The notes under the pieces were generated by a model. That model had not been told where the DNA came from, did no database searches, and was given only the letters and a program-made list of their open reading frames with translations. 64,000 bases of DNA from Magicicada septendecula (lineage: Eukaryota > Arthropoda > Insecta > Hemiptera > Cicadidae): contig JAWRYS010000684.1 in the NCBI GenBank assembly GCA_034769895.1, positions 806,001 through 870,000 of the forward strand. Direction: 5' to 3'. The translations under genes were made by a program, and so were the position numbers. Below, one piece after another: positions 10,212 through 24,100 of the stretch. Numbering within the stretch: position 1 is the first letter of the stretch; each line of letters opens with the position of its first letter.

Positions 10212-10262
10212 TACGTTCCGGGCTACGTTATAAATGCAGGGAACACGATATAATCGACGCTA
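10191..10262 (+). other. Tract with tRNA-iMet-like 5' end (possible relic)
   Basis: The first 14 bases, AGCAGAGTGGCGCA, match the conserved 5' end of eukaryotic initiator tRNA-Met. Exactly 72 bases from that start the tract reads CGCTA, like the tRNA's 3' end. Between them only scattered matches (CGT, GGGC, ATAA, CCAG, CGAT) can be placed, and only with gaps. The anticodon and T arms do not fold. It is preceded by a T-run and AACTTTAG, which also looks like a splice acceptor. It may be a decayed tRNA or tRNA-derived element, or chance. Confidence 0.15.
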
Positions 10263-10521
10263 GCCAATTATACAGGCTGCCTACGTTGTAACAAACTGAA
10301 AATCAACACAACACATAGAACAATAATATTTACTCTAATTATTAGGACACAAGGGAAGGTATTTTCACTGATTTATGCACTCACTTCAATCTGTAATAAG
10401 ATGACATCTCTTTATTAACAAATTATATATATAGATCCCATTACATAAAAATTTTCTCATATTGAAATAGTTAAAAGGGGTTTTCTGTCAAACAAGGGAT
10501 CAAATTGGTCATGTAATTTAC

Positions 10522-10533
10522 CTCGGATCCGAG
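10522..10533. repeat. 12-bp perfect palindrome CTCGGATCCGAG
   Basis: Present in every complete unit except unit 1 (CTCTGATCCGAG). It contains a BamHI site. A second BamHI site near 8708 occurs in most units but is lost in 5 and 8 (GGATCT). A 2-fold symmetric site fits a homodimeric DNA-binding protein, but none is recognised. Confidence 0.5.
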
Positions 10534-10597
10534 TCTCTTTAAATCTAGTAAAGACGTCTGAATTTTATTTTACTTATCAAAAGCTTGCATGATTACA

Positions 10598-13500
10598 TGA
10601 ACACCGTTTGAAGAATGGTATTATTTAGTTAAGGGATTAAAACTTATATCTCAAGATTAATGTTACAACGTATGATTTTAGAAATTACTGTTTACATTTC
10701 TTTTTGTTTTACTTAAAGCTTAGAGAAGATTATTGTCTTTTGAAAAGTCTCTGGCATGTATGAAAAGTTATATTTTAAATGTACATAATTCTCGGTAGGC
10801 AAGCCACCGAGTCACCTCTTAAATACGCTTTTGCTGTCCGTGTCCTGGGGCGTGAATCTTCGGAACTCTGGTAGTCGGGGTAGTCATCCGGGTCGTGTTT
10901 CCGGTGAAAGTCTTCTAGGTGTATTAATGAGGAGATGGATGCTATGCTGCGTGAAGTCGGGTTGATCCTCGGCGGTTCTGGTAAGTGTTGTATAGGTGGT
11001 AGTCGTCCGGATATGCAGTTGAGCACGTCACATATTCACTGGTAGAGTAGTACTGGAGTTGGTATCTTCTTTCCTTTTTGTTTTTACATTACTATCTGAA
11101 TTACATCACTCGAACAATATTCGAGAGGTCGTCTTTTAATTAACTTGATACATCACCTTATATACGAGTTCTTTTTTTTCTTATAACCACATTTCTTTAA
11201 CAAATTCCTCACTACATCTTATATATAAATATAACTAGCTCTCCACGTTTTTAGTGGTAGCTGACACGCATTTAAAAACTTAATACAAACATTTTTTTGA
11301 AGAGCCCTCGCTTGGAGGTGTTTACAGTCTGAACGCCGCATCGTAACTCTTGCATTGCTACAACAGGTAGATTGCAACGACGCGGAGTGAGTACTCCGCC
11401 ATAATATAGTTCCAACTTTTTATTAAAATATACATTCTTATAGTCAGACAAAATAAACTATGTAGACTTATCTTGTTTACAGGGCTTTAAATTATTAATT
11501 ATTTACATTACGATTTTCAGATATTTCTAAGTTACAGCCGGTTCGCTATGCACGTTGAGTCCGGAATTGGAAGGTCAACGCATGATAATTTACTAAAGGG
11601 TTAACTGTATTATTCTCAACTGTTTACATTACGATTTTTTTTATTACTTATTTACTTAGATTTTCTTAATTTAATTCTCATAACTATTATGAGTTAGTTC
11701 AGGGGTATTTGGTTTAATCGTGCGATTTAACGTACTTCCTTGCTTTCCATTTTTTTTTTAATTTTTTTTTTATTAATATTTTTTTATTACCATTTAAATC
11801 GTCACATACTCCGCCGCTTAAAATCGACATGGGGAATTTTAATAAGGAAAATTCGAAAGTGGGGTACTGGGAGTATGCTTGCCGTTACTGTGTGAAGTTA
11901 AATTTAGTACACGATTTGTTTTCTCTATCTCACTTGAAATTTATTTATTTCTTGTCTTGTTCTCATTCGTAAAATTCCCTTTATCTCGTTTCTTAATACG
12001 CTAACTTAGATTTTAATTCTTAATACAAATTTCCGTAACTCACAATATCGTGGCCCGACTGACATCGGCTTACTCTAACTACATCAGTTAGCTTTCAGCA
12101 CTCTCTAATGATTACCTTGGCACACTCTAACTATATCAGTTAGCTTTCTGCACCATCATTACCCTTTTCAGTCGGCGCCGTTGTGACTATGTTACGTTAC
12201 ATATATAATTCTTAATTACCTCTAATATAACCTAAAGCGGATCCCATACTCCACTTCAGATTATTTCTAATCCTAATTTCTTACGCTACTGAGAGAAGCG
12301 GAAATTCACGAAGATAATTTTTATTTACATATAACTACCATCAGTTACAAACTATGCGAGGGGACACACTTTACACAGGTGCATTGTATTATACACGCGG
12401 TGGTTTACTTCGGTACCAGTACATAACAATATTGGGAGGGTGGCTGCTTACTACATTTCTCAACACGCTTTATTGTTCTGGAACAGGCCACGATCGGTTG
12501 TTTACACTATTCAACCACACTTTTATTATTATTTTCTTTTTGGTCTCTTTCTAAGAAACTTACCTTTTTCTTTATTTATTTATTATTTACTTTGGGGGAG
12601 ATTTAAGAAACTTACTTAGAATTATTTCCTATTGAATTACCATATTTATTTAGGACACTTTATTTACTTAGTTTTCAGTTTAGGTCAGTTTAAAAGTTTA
12701 ATATTTGGGGCATGGGGTTTAACATTTTATCTAACAATGGAGGGTTAACTAAGTCATTTATTTATTTGAAATTTAAGTCACTATAAATACTTGCTCTACT
12801 ACACTATACACAATTATTGCCTACACGTTTTAGTACCTGGCAAACCATTAGCATGAGTAGTAAGAGAATTACCTCTCTTCTAAGAGAAAGACAAAAATTC
12901 CACACAGACGTCATTGTAATGTCAACGATCAGCTGTTCGCTGGAATGTAGGTCACAGTAGTTTTCTTCAAACAATGGCATACTTGTTGTATGCGTGGGAA
13001 CGCGAGAAACACACTTGGGTGTTGTTCTATATATAAATAGCTCACGGCTATCTTTATCGACCGGTTTCAACTGGGGAAGCCAGTTTCAACAAGGGGTGAG
13101 TCCGATGCAATGATACACGCTTTACAAGTTACAACCCGTAATAAGCTGAGTTAGGTTATTTATTGTCTTACGTTCTAATTTTAATTTCTGTAATTATTTT
13201 TTTTTTTTTTTTGTAGTAACAAAATTAATTTACGAATTTATTTACACGTAATTAACCTGGTCTACTTTAGTCAAGAGTTTATATGTTTCACCGTGACGAC
13301 AGACATACAATGCAGGCATATTCAGGAAACTACAGTTCTTGAATTGTCGCAATATAAACCTGTTAAAGACTGAACAGTTTGACAAGCACTAAAATTCATG
13401 TACGTACTTGCATTGGTGTAATACAATGATAGTTTGTATTATTTTGGGTATCTTAATTAAATTATACGCAAGTTCGTCCGTAATCTTATACAAAATAAAT

Positions 13501-14129
13501 TCACAATTGTCAATTAATATAGTGTAAAAATCTAGTAATGGTAGCGACAGTATTAACCGCTAATACATGAAATACATTATGTAATTTAATATTAACATGA
13601 AATACATTAACTGAGTGCATAGATCGGCAGAGAGTTATCTATTTTATTTTACTACGTAACAATTATTTTACACGCGCAACTTTATACGTCACGATGCTTA
13701 CAAACCTTTTTTTTTTAACTTTAGCAGAGTGGCGCAACTTTATTACGTTCCGGGCTACGTTATAAATGCAGGGAACACGATATAATCGACGCTAGCCAAT
13801 TATACAGGCTGCCTACGTTGTAACAAACTGAAAATCAACACAACACATAGAACAATAATATTTACTCTAATTATTAGGACACAAGGGAAGGTATTTTCAC
13901 TGATTTATGCACTCACTTCAATCTGTAATAAGATGACATCTCTTTATTAACAAATTATATATATAGATCCCATTACATAAAAATTTTCTCATATTGAAAT
14001 AGTTAAAAGGGGTTTTCTGTCAAACAAGGGATCAAATTGGTCATGTAATTTACCTCGGATCCGAGTCTCTTTAAATCTAGTAAAGACGTCTGAATTTTAT
14101 TTTACTTATCAAAAGCTTGCATGATTACA
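10598..14129. repeat. Macrosatellite unit 4 (3532 bp, class I)
   Basis: Very close to unit 3. Private or rare changes include T29A in the 83-codon minus frame (10775-11026), CTCACTTG near 11930, and TTCGTAAAATTCC near 11968, which is shared with unit 14. Its 3' part, after the T-run at 13197-13212, matches the 3' end of unit 7. It forms the left edge of the three-unit duplication. Confidence 0.98.
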
Positions 14130-17100
14130 TGAACACCGTTTGAAGAATGGTATTATTTAGTTAAGGGATTAAAACTTATATCTCAAGATTAATGTTACAA
14201 CGTATGATTTTAGAAATTACTGTTTACATTTCTTTTTGTTTTACTTAAAGCTTAGAGAAGATTATTGTCTTTTGAAAAGTCTCTGGCATGTATGAAAAGT
14301 TATATTTTAAATGTACATAATTCTCGGTAGGCAAGCCACCGAGTCACCTCTTAAATACGCTTTTGCTGTCCGTGTCCTGGGGCGTGAATCTTCGGAACTC
14401 TGGTAGTCGGGGTAGTCATCTGGGTCGTGTTTCCGGTGAAAGTCTTCTAGGTGTATTAATGAGGAGATGGATGTTATGCTGCGTGAAGTCGGGTTGATCC
14501 TCGGCGGTTCTGGTAAGTGTTGTATAGGTGGTAGTCGTCCGGATATGCAGTTGAGCACGTCACATATTCACTGGTAGAGTAGTACTGGAGTTGGTATCTT
14601 CTTTCCTTTTTGTTTTTACATTACTATCTGAATTACATCACTCGAACAATATTCGAGAGATCGTCTTTTAATTAACTTGATACATCACCTTATATACGAG
14701 TTCTTTTTTTTCTTATAACCACATTTCTTTAACAAATTCCTCACTACACCTTATATATAAATATAACTAGCTCTCCACGTTTTTAATGGTAGCTAACACG
14801 CATTTAAAAACTTAATACAAACATTTTTTTGAAGAGCCCTCGCTTGGAGGTGTTTACAGTCTGAACGCCGCATCGTAACTCTTGCATTGCTACAACAGGT
14901 AGATTGCAACGACGCGGAGTGAGTACTCCGCCATAATATAGTTCCAACTTTTTATTAAAATATACATTATTATAGTCAGACAAAATAAACTATGTAGACT
15001 TATCTTGTTTACAGGGCTTTAAATTATTAATTATTTACATTACGATTTTCAGATATTTCTAAGTTACAGCCGGTTCGCTATGCACGTTGTGTCCGGAATT
15101 GGCAGGTCAACGCATGACAATTTACTAAAGGGTTAACTGTATTATTCTCAACTTTTTACATTACGATTTTTTTTATTACTTATTTAGTTAGATTTTCTTA
15201 ATTTAATTCTCATAACTATTATGAGTTAGTTCAGGGGTATTTGGTTTAATCGTGCGATTTAAAGTACTTCCTTGCTTTCCATTTTTTTTTAAATAATTTT
15301 ATTATTAATATTTTTTTATTACCATTTAAATGGTCACATACTCCGCCGCTTAAAATCGACATGGGGAATTTTAATAAGGAAAATTCGAAAGTGGGGTTAC
15401 TGGGAGTATGCTTGCCGTTACTGTGTGAAGTTAAATTTAGTACACGATTTGTTTTCTCTATCTCTCTTGAAATTTATTTATTTCTTGTCTTGTTCTCATT
15501 CGTGAAATTCCCTTTATCTCGTTTCTTAATACGCTAACTTAGATTTTAATTCTTAATACTAATTTCCGTAACTCACAATATCGTGGCCCGACTGACATCG
15601 GCTTACTCTAACTACATCAGTTAGCTTTCAGCACTCTCTAATGATTACCTTGGCACACTCTAACTATATGAGTTAGCTTTCTGCACCATCATTACCCTTT
15701 TCAGTCGGCGCCGTTGTGACTATGTTACGTTACATATATAATTCTTAATTACCTCTAATATAACCTAAAGCGGATCTCATACTCCACTTTAGATTATTTC
15801 TAATCCTAATTTCTTACGCTACTGAGAGAAGCGGAATTTCACGAAGATAATTTTTATTTACATTTAACTACCATCAGTTACAAACTATGCGAGGGGACAC
15901 ACTTTACACAGGTGCATTGTATTATACACGCGGTGGTTTACTTCGGTACCAGTACATAACAATAGGGGGAGGGTGGCTGCTTACTACATTTCTCAACACG
16001 CTTTATTGTTCTCGAACAGGCCACGACCGGTTGTTTACACTATTCAACCACACTTTTATTATTATTTTCTTTTTGGTCTCTTTCTAAGAAACTTACTTTT
16101 TTTTCTTTATTTATTTATTATTTACTTTGGGGGAGATTTAAGAAACTTACTTAGAATTATTTCCTATTGAATTACCATATTTATTTAGGACACTTTATTT
16201 ACTTAGTTTTCAGTTTAGGTCAGTTTAAAAGTTTAATATTTGGGGCATGGGGTTTAACATTTTATCTAACAATGGAGGGTTAACTAAGTCATTTATTTAT
16301 TTGAAATTTAAGTCACTATAAATACTTGCTCTACTACACTATACACAATTATTGCCTACACGTTTTAGTACCTGGCAAACCATTAGCATGAGTAGTAAGA
16401 GAAGTACCTCTCTTCTAAGAGAAAGACAAAAATTCCACACAGACGTCATTGTAATGTCAACGATCAGCTGTGCGCTGGAATGTAGGTCACAGTAGTTTTC
16501 TTCAAACAATGGCATACTTGTTGTATGCGTGGGAACGCGAGAAACACACTTGGGTGTTGTTCTATATATAAATAGCTCACGGCTATCTTTATCGACCGGT
16601 TTCAACTGGGGAAGCCAGTTTCAACAAGGGGTGAGTCCGATGCAATGATACACGCTTTACAAGTTACAACCCGTAATAAGCTGAGTTTAGTTATTTATTG
16701 TCTTACGTTCTAATTTTAATTTCTGTAAATATTTTTTTTTTTTTTTTGTAGTAACAAAATTAATTTACGAATTTATTTACACGTAATTAACCTGGTCTAC
16801 TTTAGTCAAGAGTTTATATGTTTCACCGTGACGACAGACATACAATGCAGGCATATTCAGGAAACTACAGTTCTTGAATTGTCGCAATATAAACCTGTTA
16901 AAGACTGAACAGTTTGACAAGCACTAAAATTCATGTACGTACTTGCATTGGTGTAATACAATGATAGTTTGTATTATTTTGGGTATCTTAATTAAATTAT
17001 ACGCAAGTTCGTCCGTAATCTTATACAAAATAAATTCACAATTGTCAATTAATATAGTGTAAAAATCTAGTAATGGTAGCGACAGTATTAACCGCTAATA

Positions 17101-17664
17101 CATGAAATACATTATGTAATTTAATATTAACATGAAATACATTAACTGAGTGCATAGATCGGCAGAGAGTTATCTATTTTATTTTACTACGTAACAATTA
17201 TTTTACACGCGCAACTTTATACGTCACGATGCTTACAAACCTTTTTTTTTTAACTTTAGCAGAGTGGCGCAACTTTATTACGTTCCGGGCTACGTTATAA
17301 ATCCAGGGAACACGATATAATGGACGCTAGCCAATTATACAGGCTGCCTACGTTGTAACAAACTGAAAATCAACACAACACATAGAACAATAATATTTAC
17401 TCTAATTATTAGGACACAAGGGAAGGTATTTTCACTGATTTATGCACTCACTTCAATCTGTAATAAGATGACATCTCTTTATTAACAAATTATATATATA
17501 GATCCCATTACATAAAAATTTTCTCATATTGAAATAGTTAAAAGGGGTTTTCTGTCAAACAAGGGATCAAATTGGTCATGTAATTTACCTCGGATCCGAG
17601 TCTCTTTAAATCTAGTAAAGACGTCTGAATTTTATTTTACTTATCAAAAGCTTGCATGATTACA
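14130..17664. repeat. Macrosatellite unit 5 (3535 bp, class I; twin of unit 8)
   Basis: Class I unit, but it already carries the extra T in GGGGTTACTGGG (near 15394) that characterises class II. The second of the paired stem-loops has loop ATATG. The T-run before the GTAG acceptor is 16 T. It is nearly identical to unit 8, 10,586 bp downstream. The substitution I noticed is GACAATT (near 15118) against GATAATT (near 25704). Confidence 0.98.
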
Positions 17665-20600
17665 TGAACACCGTTTGAAGAATGGTATTATTTAGTTAAG
17701 GGATTAAAACTTATATCTCAAGATTAATGTTACAACGTATGATTTTAGAAATTACTGTTTACATTTATTTTTGTTTTACTTAAAGCTTAGAGAAGATTAT
17801 TGTCTTTTGAAAAGTCTCTGGCATGTATGAAAAGTTATATTTTAAAAGTACATAATTCTCGGTAGGCAAGCCACCGAGTCACCTCTTAAATACGCTTTTG
17901 CTGTCCGTGTCCTGGGGCGTGAATCTTCGGAACTCTGGTAGTCGGGGTAGTCATCTGGGTCGTGTTTCCGGTGAAAGTCTTCTAGGTGTATTAATGAGGA
18001 GATGGATGTTATGCTGCGTGAAGTCGGGTTGATCCTCGGCGGTTCTGGTAAGTGTTGTATAGGTGGTAGTCGTCCGGATATGCAGTTGAGCACGTCACAT
18101 ATTCACTGGTAGAGTAGTACTGGAGTTGGTATCTTCTTTCCTTTTTGTTTTTACATTACTATCTGAATTACATCACTCGAACAATATTCGAGAGATCGTC
18201 TTTTAATTAAATTGAGACATCACCTTATATACGAGTTCTTTTTTTTCTTATAACCACATTTCTTTAACAAATTCCTCACTACACCTTATATATAAATATA
18301 ACTAGCTCTCCACGTTTTTAGTGGTAGCTAACACGCATTTAAAAACTTAATACAAACATTTTTTTGAAGAGCCCTCGCTTGGAGGTGTTTACAGTCTGAA
18401 CGCCGCATCGTAACTCTTGCATTGCTACAACAGGTAGATTGCAACGACGCGGAGTGAGTACTCCGCCATAATATAGTTCCAACTTTTTATTAAAATATAC
18501 ATTCTTATAGTCAGACAAAATTAACTATGTAGACTTATCTTGTTTACAGGGGTTTAAGTTATTAATTATTTACATTACGATTTTCAGATATTTCTAAGTT
18601 ACAGCCGGTTCGCTATGCACGTTGTGTCCGGAATTGGCAGGTCAACGCATGATAATTTACTAAAGGGTTAACTGTATTATTCTCAACTTTTTATATTACG
18701 ATTTTTTTTATTACTTATTTAGTTAGATTTTCTTAATTTAATTCTCTTAACTATTATGAGTTAGTTCAGGGGTATTTGGTTTAATCGTGCGATTTAAGTA
18801 CTTCCTTGCTTTCCATTTTTTTTTTAATATTTTTATTATTAATACTTTTTTTACCATTTAAATCGTCACATACTCCGCCGCTTAAAATCGACATGGGGAA
18901 TTTTAATAAGGAAAATTCGAAAGTGGGGTTACTGGGAGTATGCTTGCCGTTACTGTGTGAAGTTAAATTTAGTACACGATTTGTTTTCTCTATCTCTCTT
19001 GAAATTTATTTATTTCTTGTCTTGTTCTCATTCGTGAAATTCCCTTTATCTCGTTTCTTAATACGCTAACTTAAATTTTAATTCTTAATACTAATTTCCG
19101 TAACTCACAATATCGTGGCCCGACTGACATCGGCTTACTCTACCTACATCAGTTAGCTTTCAGCACTCTCTAATGATTACCTTGGCACACTCTAACTATA
19201 TCAGTTAGCTTTCTGCACTATCGTTACCCTTTTCAGTCGGCGCCGTTGTTACTATGTTACGTTACATATATAATTCTTAATTACCTCTAATATAACCTAA
19301 AGCGGATCCTATACTCCACTTTAAATTATTTCTAATCCTAATTTCTTACGCTACTGAGAGAAGCGGAATTTCACGAAGATAATTTTTATTTACATTTAAC
19401 TACCATCAGTTACAAACTGTGCGAGGGGACACACTTTACACAGGTGCATTGTATTATACACGCGGTGGTTTACTTCGATACCAGTACATAACAATATGGG
19501 GAGGGTGGCTGCTTACTACATTTCTCAACACGCTTTATTGTTCTCGAACAGGCCACGACCGGTTGTTTACACTATTCAACCACACTTTTATTATTATTTT
19601 CTTTTTGGTCTCTTTCTAAGAAACTTACCTTTTTCTTTATTTATTTATTATTTACTTTGGGGGAGATTTAAGAAACTTAGTTAGAATTATTTCCTATTGA
19701 ATTACCATATTTATTTAGGACACTTTATTTACTTAGTTTTCAGTTTAGGTCAGTTTAAAAGTTTAATATTTTGGGGCATGGGGTTTAACATTTTATCTAA
19801 CAATGGAGGGTTAACTAAGTCATTTATTTATTTGAAATTTAAGTCACTATAAATACTTGCTCTACTACACTATACACAATTATTGCCTACACGTTTTAGT
19901 ACCTGGCAAACCATTAGCATGAGTAGTAAGAGAATTACCTCTCTTCTAAGAGAAAGACAAAAATTCCACACAGACATCATTGTAATGTCAACGATCAGCT
20001 GTTCGCTGGAATGTAGGTCACAGTAGTTTTCTTCAAACAATGGCATACTTGTTGTATGCGTGGGAACGCGAGAAACACACTTGGGTGTTGTTCTATATAA
20101 CAATAGCTCACGGCTATCTTTATCGACCGGTTTCTACTGGGGAAGCCAGTTTAAACAAGGGGTGAGTCCGATGCAATGATACACGCTTTACAAGTTACAC
20201 CCCGTAATAAGCTGAGTTTAGTTATTTATTGTCTTACGTTCTAATTTTAATTTCTGAAATTTTTTTTTTTTGTAGTAACAAAATTAATTTACGAATTTAT
20301 TTACACGTAATTAACCTGGTCTACTTTAGTCAAGAGTTTATATATTTCACCGTGACGACAGACATACAATGCAGGCATATTCAGGAAACTACAGGTCTTG
20401 AATTGTCGCAATATAAACCTGTTAAAGACTGAACAGTTTGACAAGCACTAAAATTCATGTACGTACTTGCATTGGTGTAATACAATGATAGTTTGTATTA
20501 TTTTGGGTATCTTAATTAAATTATACGCAAGTTCGTCCGTAATCTTATACAAAATAAATTCACAATTGTCAATTAATATAGTGTAAAAATCTAGTAATGG

Positions 20601-21186
20601 TAGCGACAGTATTAACCGCTAATACATGATATACATTATGTAATTTAATATTACCATGAAATACATTAACTGAGTGCATAGATCGGCAGAGAGTTATCTA
20701 TTTTATTTTACTACGTAACAATTATTTTACACGCGCAACTTTATACGTCACGATGCTTACAAACCTTTTTTTTTTAACTTTAGCAGAGTGGCGCAACTTT
20801 ATAACGTTCCGGGCTACGTTATAAATCCAGGGAACCCGATATAATCGACGCTAGCCAATTATACAGGCTGCCTACGTTGTAACAAACTGAAAATCAACAC
20901 AACACAGAACAATAATATTTACTCTAATTATTAGGACACAAGGGAAGGTATTTTCACTGATTTATGCACTCACTTCAATCTGTAATAAGATGACATCTCT
21001 TTATTAACAAATTATATATATAGATCCCATTACATAAAAATTTTCTCATATTGAAATAGTTAAAAGGGGTTTTCTGTCAAACAAGGGATCAAATTGATCA
21101 TGTAATTTACCTCGGATCCGAGTCTCTTTAAATCTAGTAAAGACGTCTGAATTTTACTTTACTTATCAAAAGCTTGCATGATTACA
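17665..21186. repeat. Macrosatellite unit 6 (3522 bp, class II; twin of unit 9)
   Basis: First class II unit. The ATG of the 66-codon plus frame has become GTG (19419), the TATA motif is TATATAACAATAG, and the first paired stem-loop has a mismatch (CTACCT). Shared only with unit 9: last codon I to F in the 83-codon frame and ATATGGGGAGG near 19494. Shared with units 9 and 15: CTCTTAAC, which weakens one hairpin, and AGGGGTTTAAGTT. Repeated at +10,585 as unit 9. Confidence 0.98.
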
Positions 21187-24100
21187 TGAACACCGTTTGA
21201 AGAATGGTATTATTTAGTTAAGAGATTAAAACCTATAACTCAAGATTAATGTTACAACGTATGATTTTAGAAATTACTGTTTACATTTCTTTTTGTTTTA
21301 CTTAAAGCTTAGAGAAGATTATTGTCTTTTGAAAAGTCTCTGGCATGTATGAAAAGTTATATTTTAAATGTACATAATTCTCGGTAGGCAAGCCACCGAG
21401 TCACCTCTTAAATACGCTTTTGCTGTCCGTGTCCTGGGGCGTGAATCTTCGGAACTCTGGTAGTCGGGGTAGTCATCTGGGTCGTGTTTCCGGTGGAAGT
21501 CTTCTAGGTGTATTAATGAGGAGATGGATGTTACGCTGCGTGAAGTTGGGTTGATCCTCGGCGGTTCTGGTAAGTGTTGTATAGGTGGTAGTCGTCCGGA
21601 TATGCAGTTGAGCACGTCACATATTCACTGGTAGAGTAGTACTGGAGTTGGTATCTTCTTTCCTTTTTGTTTTTACATTACTATCTGAATTACATCACTC
21701 GAACAATATTCGAGAGATCGTCTTTTAATTAACTTGAGACATCACCTTATATACGAGTTCTTTTTTTTCTTATAACCACATTTCTTTAACAAATTCCTCA
21801 CTACACCTTATATATAAATATAACTAGCTCTCCACGTTTTTAGTGGTAGCTAACACGCATTTAAAAACTTAATACAAACATTTTTTTGAAGAGCCCTCGC
21901 TTGGAGGTGTTTACAGTCTGAACGCCGCATCGTAACTCTTGCATTGCTACAACAGGTAGATTGCAACGACGCGGAGTGAGTACTCCGCCATAATATAGTT
22001 CCAACTTTTTATTAAAATATACATTCTTATAGTCAGACAAAATAAACTATGTAGACTTATCTTGTTTACAGGGCTTTAAATTATTAATTATTTACATTAC
22101 GATTTTCAGATATTTCTAAGTTACAGCCGGTTCGCTATGCACGTTGTGTCCGGAATTGGCAGGTCAACGCATGATAATTTACTAAAGGGTTAACTGTATT
22201 ATTCTCAACTTTTTATATTACGATTTTTTTTATTACTTATTTAGTTAGATTTTCTTAATTTAATTCTCATAACTATTATGAGTTAGTTCAGGGGTATTTG
22301 GTTTAATCGTGCGATTTAAAGTACTTCCTTGCTTTCCATTTTTTTTTTTAATATTTTTATTATTAATATTTTTTTATTACCATTTAAATCGTCACATACT
22401 CCGCCGCTTAAAATCGACATGGGGAATTTTAATAAGGAAAATTCGAAAGTGGGGTTACTGGGAGTATGCTTGCCGTTACTGTGTGAAGTTAAATTTAGTA
22501 CACGATTTGTTTTCTCTATCTCTCTTGAAATTTATTTATTTCTTGTCTTGTTCTCATTCGTGAAATTCCCTTTATCTCGTTTCTTAATACGCTAACTTAG
22601 ATTTTAATTCTTAATACTAATTTCCGTAACTCACAATATCGTGGCCCGACTGACATCGGCTTACTCTACCTACATCAGTTAGCTTTCAGCACTCTCTAAT
22701 GATTACCTTGGCACACTCTAACTATATCAGTTAGCTTTCTGCACTATCGTTACCCTTTTCAGTCGGCGCCGTTGTTACTATGTTACGTTACATATATAAT
22801 TCTTAATTACCTCTAATATAACCTAAAGCGGATCCTATACTCCACTTTAAATTATTTCTAATCCTAATTTCTTACGCTACTGAGAGAAGCGGAATTTCAC
22901 GAAGATAATTTTTATTTACATTTAACTACCATCAGTTACAAACTGTGCGAGGGGACACACTTTACACAGGTGCATTGTATTATACACGCGGTGGTTTACT
23001 TCGGTACCAGTACATAACAATAGGGGGAGGGTGGCTGCTTACTACATTTCTCAACACGCTTTATTGTTCTCGAACAGGCCACGACCGGTTGTTTACACTA
23101 TTCAACCACACTTTTATTATTATTTTCTTTTTGGTCTCTTTCTAAGAAACTTACCTTTTTCTTTATTTATTTATTATTTACTTTGGGGGAGATTTAAGAA
23201 ACTTAGTTAGAATTATTTCCTATTGAATTACCATATTTATTTAGGACACTTTATTTACTTAGTTTTCAGTTTAGGTCAGTTTAAAAGTTTAATATTTTGG
23301 GGCATGGGGTTTAACATTTTATCTAACAATGGAGGGTTAACTAAGTCATTTATTTATTTGAAATTTAAGTCACTATAAATACTTGCTCTACTACACTATA
23401 CACAATTATTGCCTACACGTTTTAGTACCTGGCAAACCATTAGCATGAGTAGTAAGAGAATTACCTCTCTTCTAAGAGAAAGACAAAAATTCCACACAGA
23501 CATCATTGTAATGTCAACGATCAGCTGTTCGCTGGAATGTAGGTCACAGTAGTTTTCTTCAAACAATGGCATACTTGTTGTATGCGTGGGAACGCGAGAA
23601 ACACACTTGGGTATTGTTCTATATAACAATAGCTCACGGCTATCTTTATCGACCGGTTTCTACTGGGGAAGCCAGTTTAAACAAGGGGTGAGTCCGATGC
23701 AATGATACACGCTTTACAAGTTACACCCCGTAATAAGCTGAGTTTAGTTATTTATTGTCTTACGTTCTAATTTTAATTTCTGAAATTTTTTTTTTTTTGT
23801 AGTAACAAAATTAATTTACGAATTTATTTACACGTAATTAACCTGGTCTACTTTAGTCAAGAGTTTATATGTTTCACCGTGACGACAGACATACAATGCA
23901 GGCATATTCAGGAAACTACAGTTCTTGAATTGTCGCAATATAAACCTGTTAAAGACTGAACAGTTTGACAAGCACTAAAATTCATGTACGTACTTGCATT
24001 GGTGTAATACAATGATAGTTTGTATTATTTTGGGTATCTTAATTAAATTATACGCAAGTTCGTCCGTAATCTTATACAAAATAAATTCACAATTGTCAAT

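Larger units (their letters stand above)
7068..10597. repeat. Macrosatellite unit 3 (3530 bp, class I, reference unit)
   Basis: Used as the reference for internal landmarks. Class I throughout. It carries the variants GAGTCCGGAATTGG and AAGGTC near 8030, shared only with units 4 and 14, so the three are close relatives although unit 14 lies about 39 kb away. Its first 0.6 kb has the rare CTTTTAAAAAGTC and CTTGATACATC variants, also present at the starts of units 13 and 14. Confidence 0.99.
13213..23798. repeat. Three-unit higher-order block, first copy (approx. 10.586 kb)
   Basis: Spans the 3' end of unit 4, units 5 and 6, and most of unit 7. It is followed directly by a near-perfect second copy at an offset of 10,584-10,586 bp. 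Variant strings unique to units 5 and 6 recur in order in units 8 and 9. Edges are approximate: the left edge lies between about 13.2 and 13.77 kb and the right between about 23.61 and 24.35 kb, because informative sites are sparse there. The pattern is what one unequal crossover three units out of register would leave. Confidence 0.93.
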
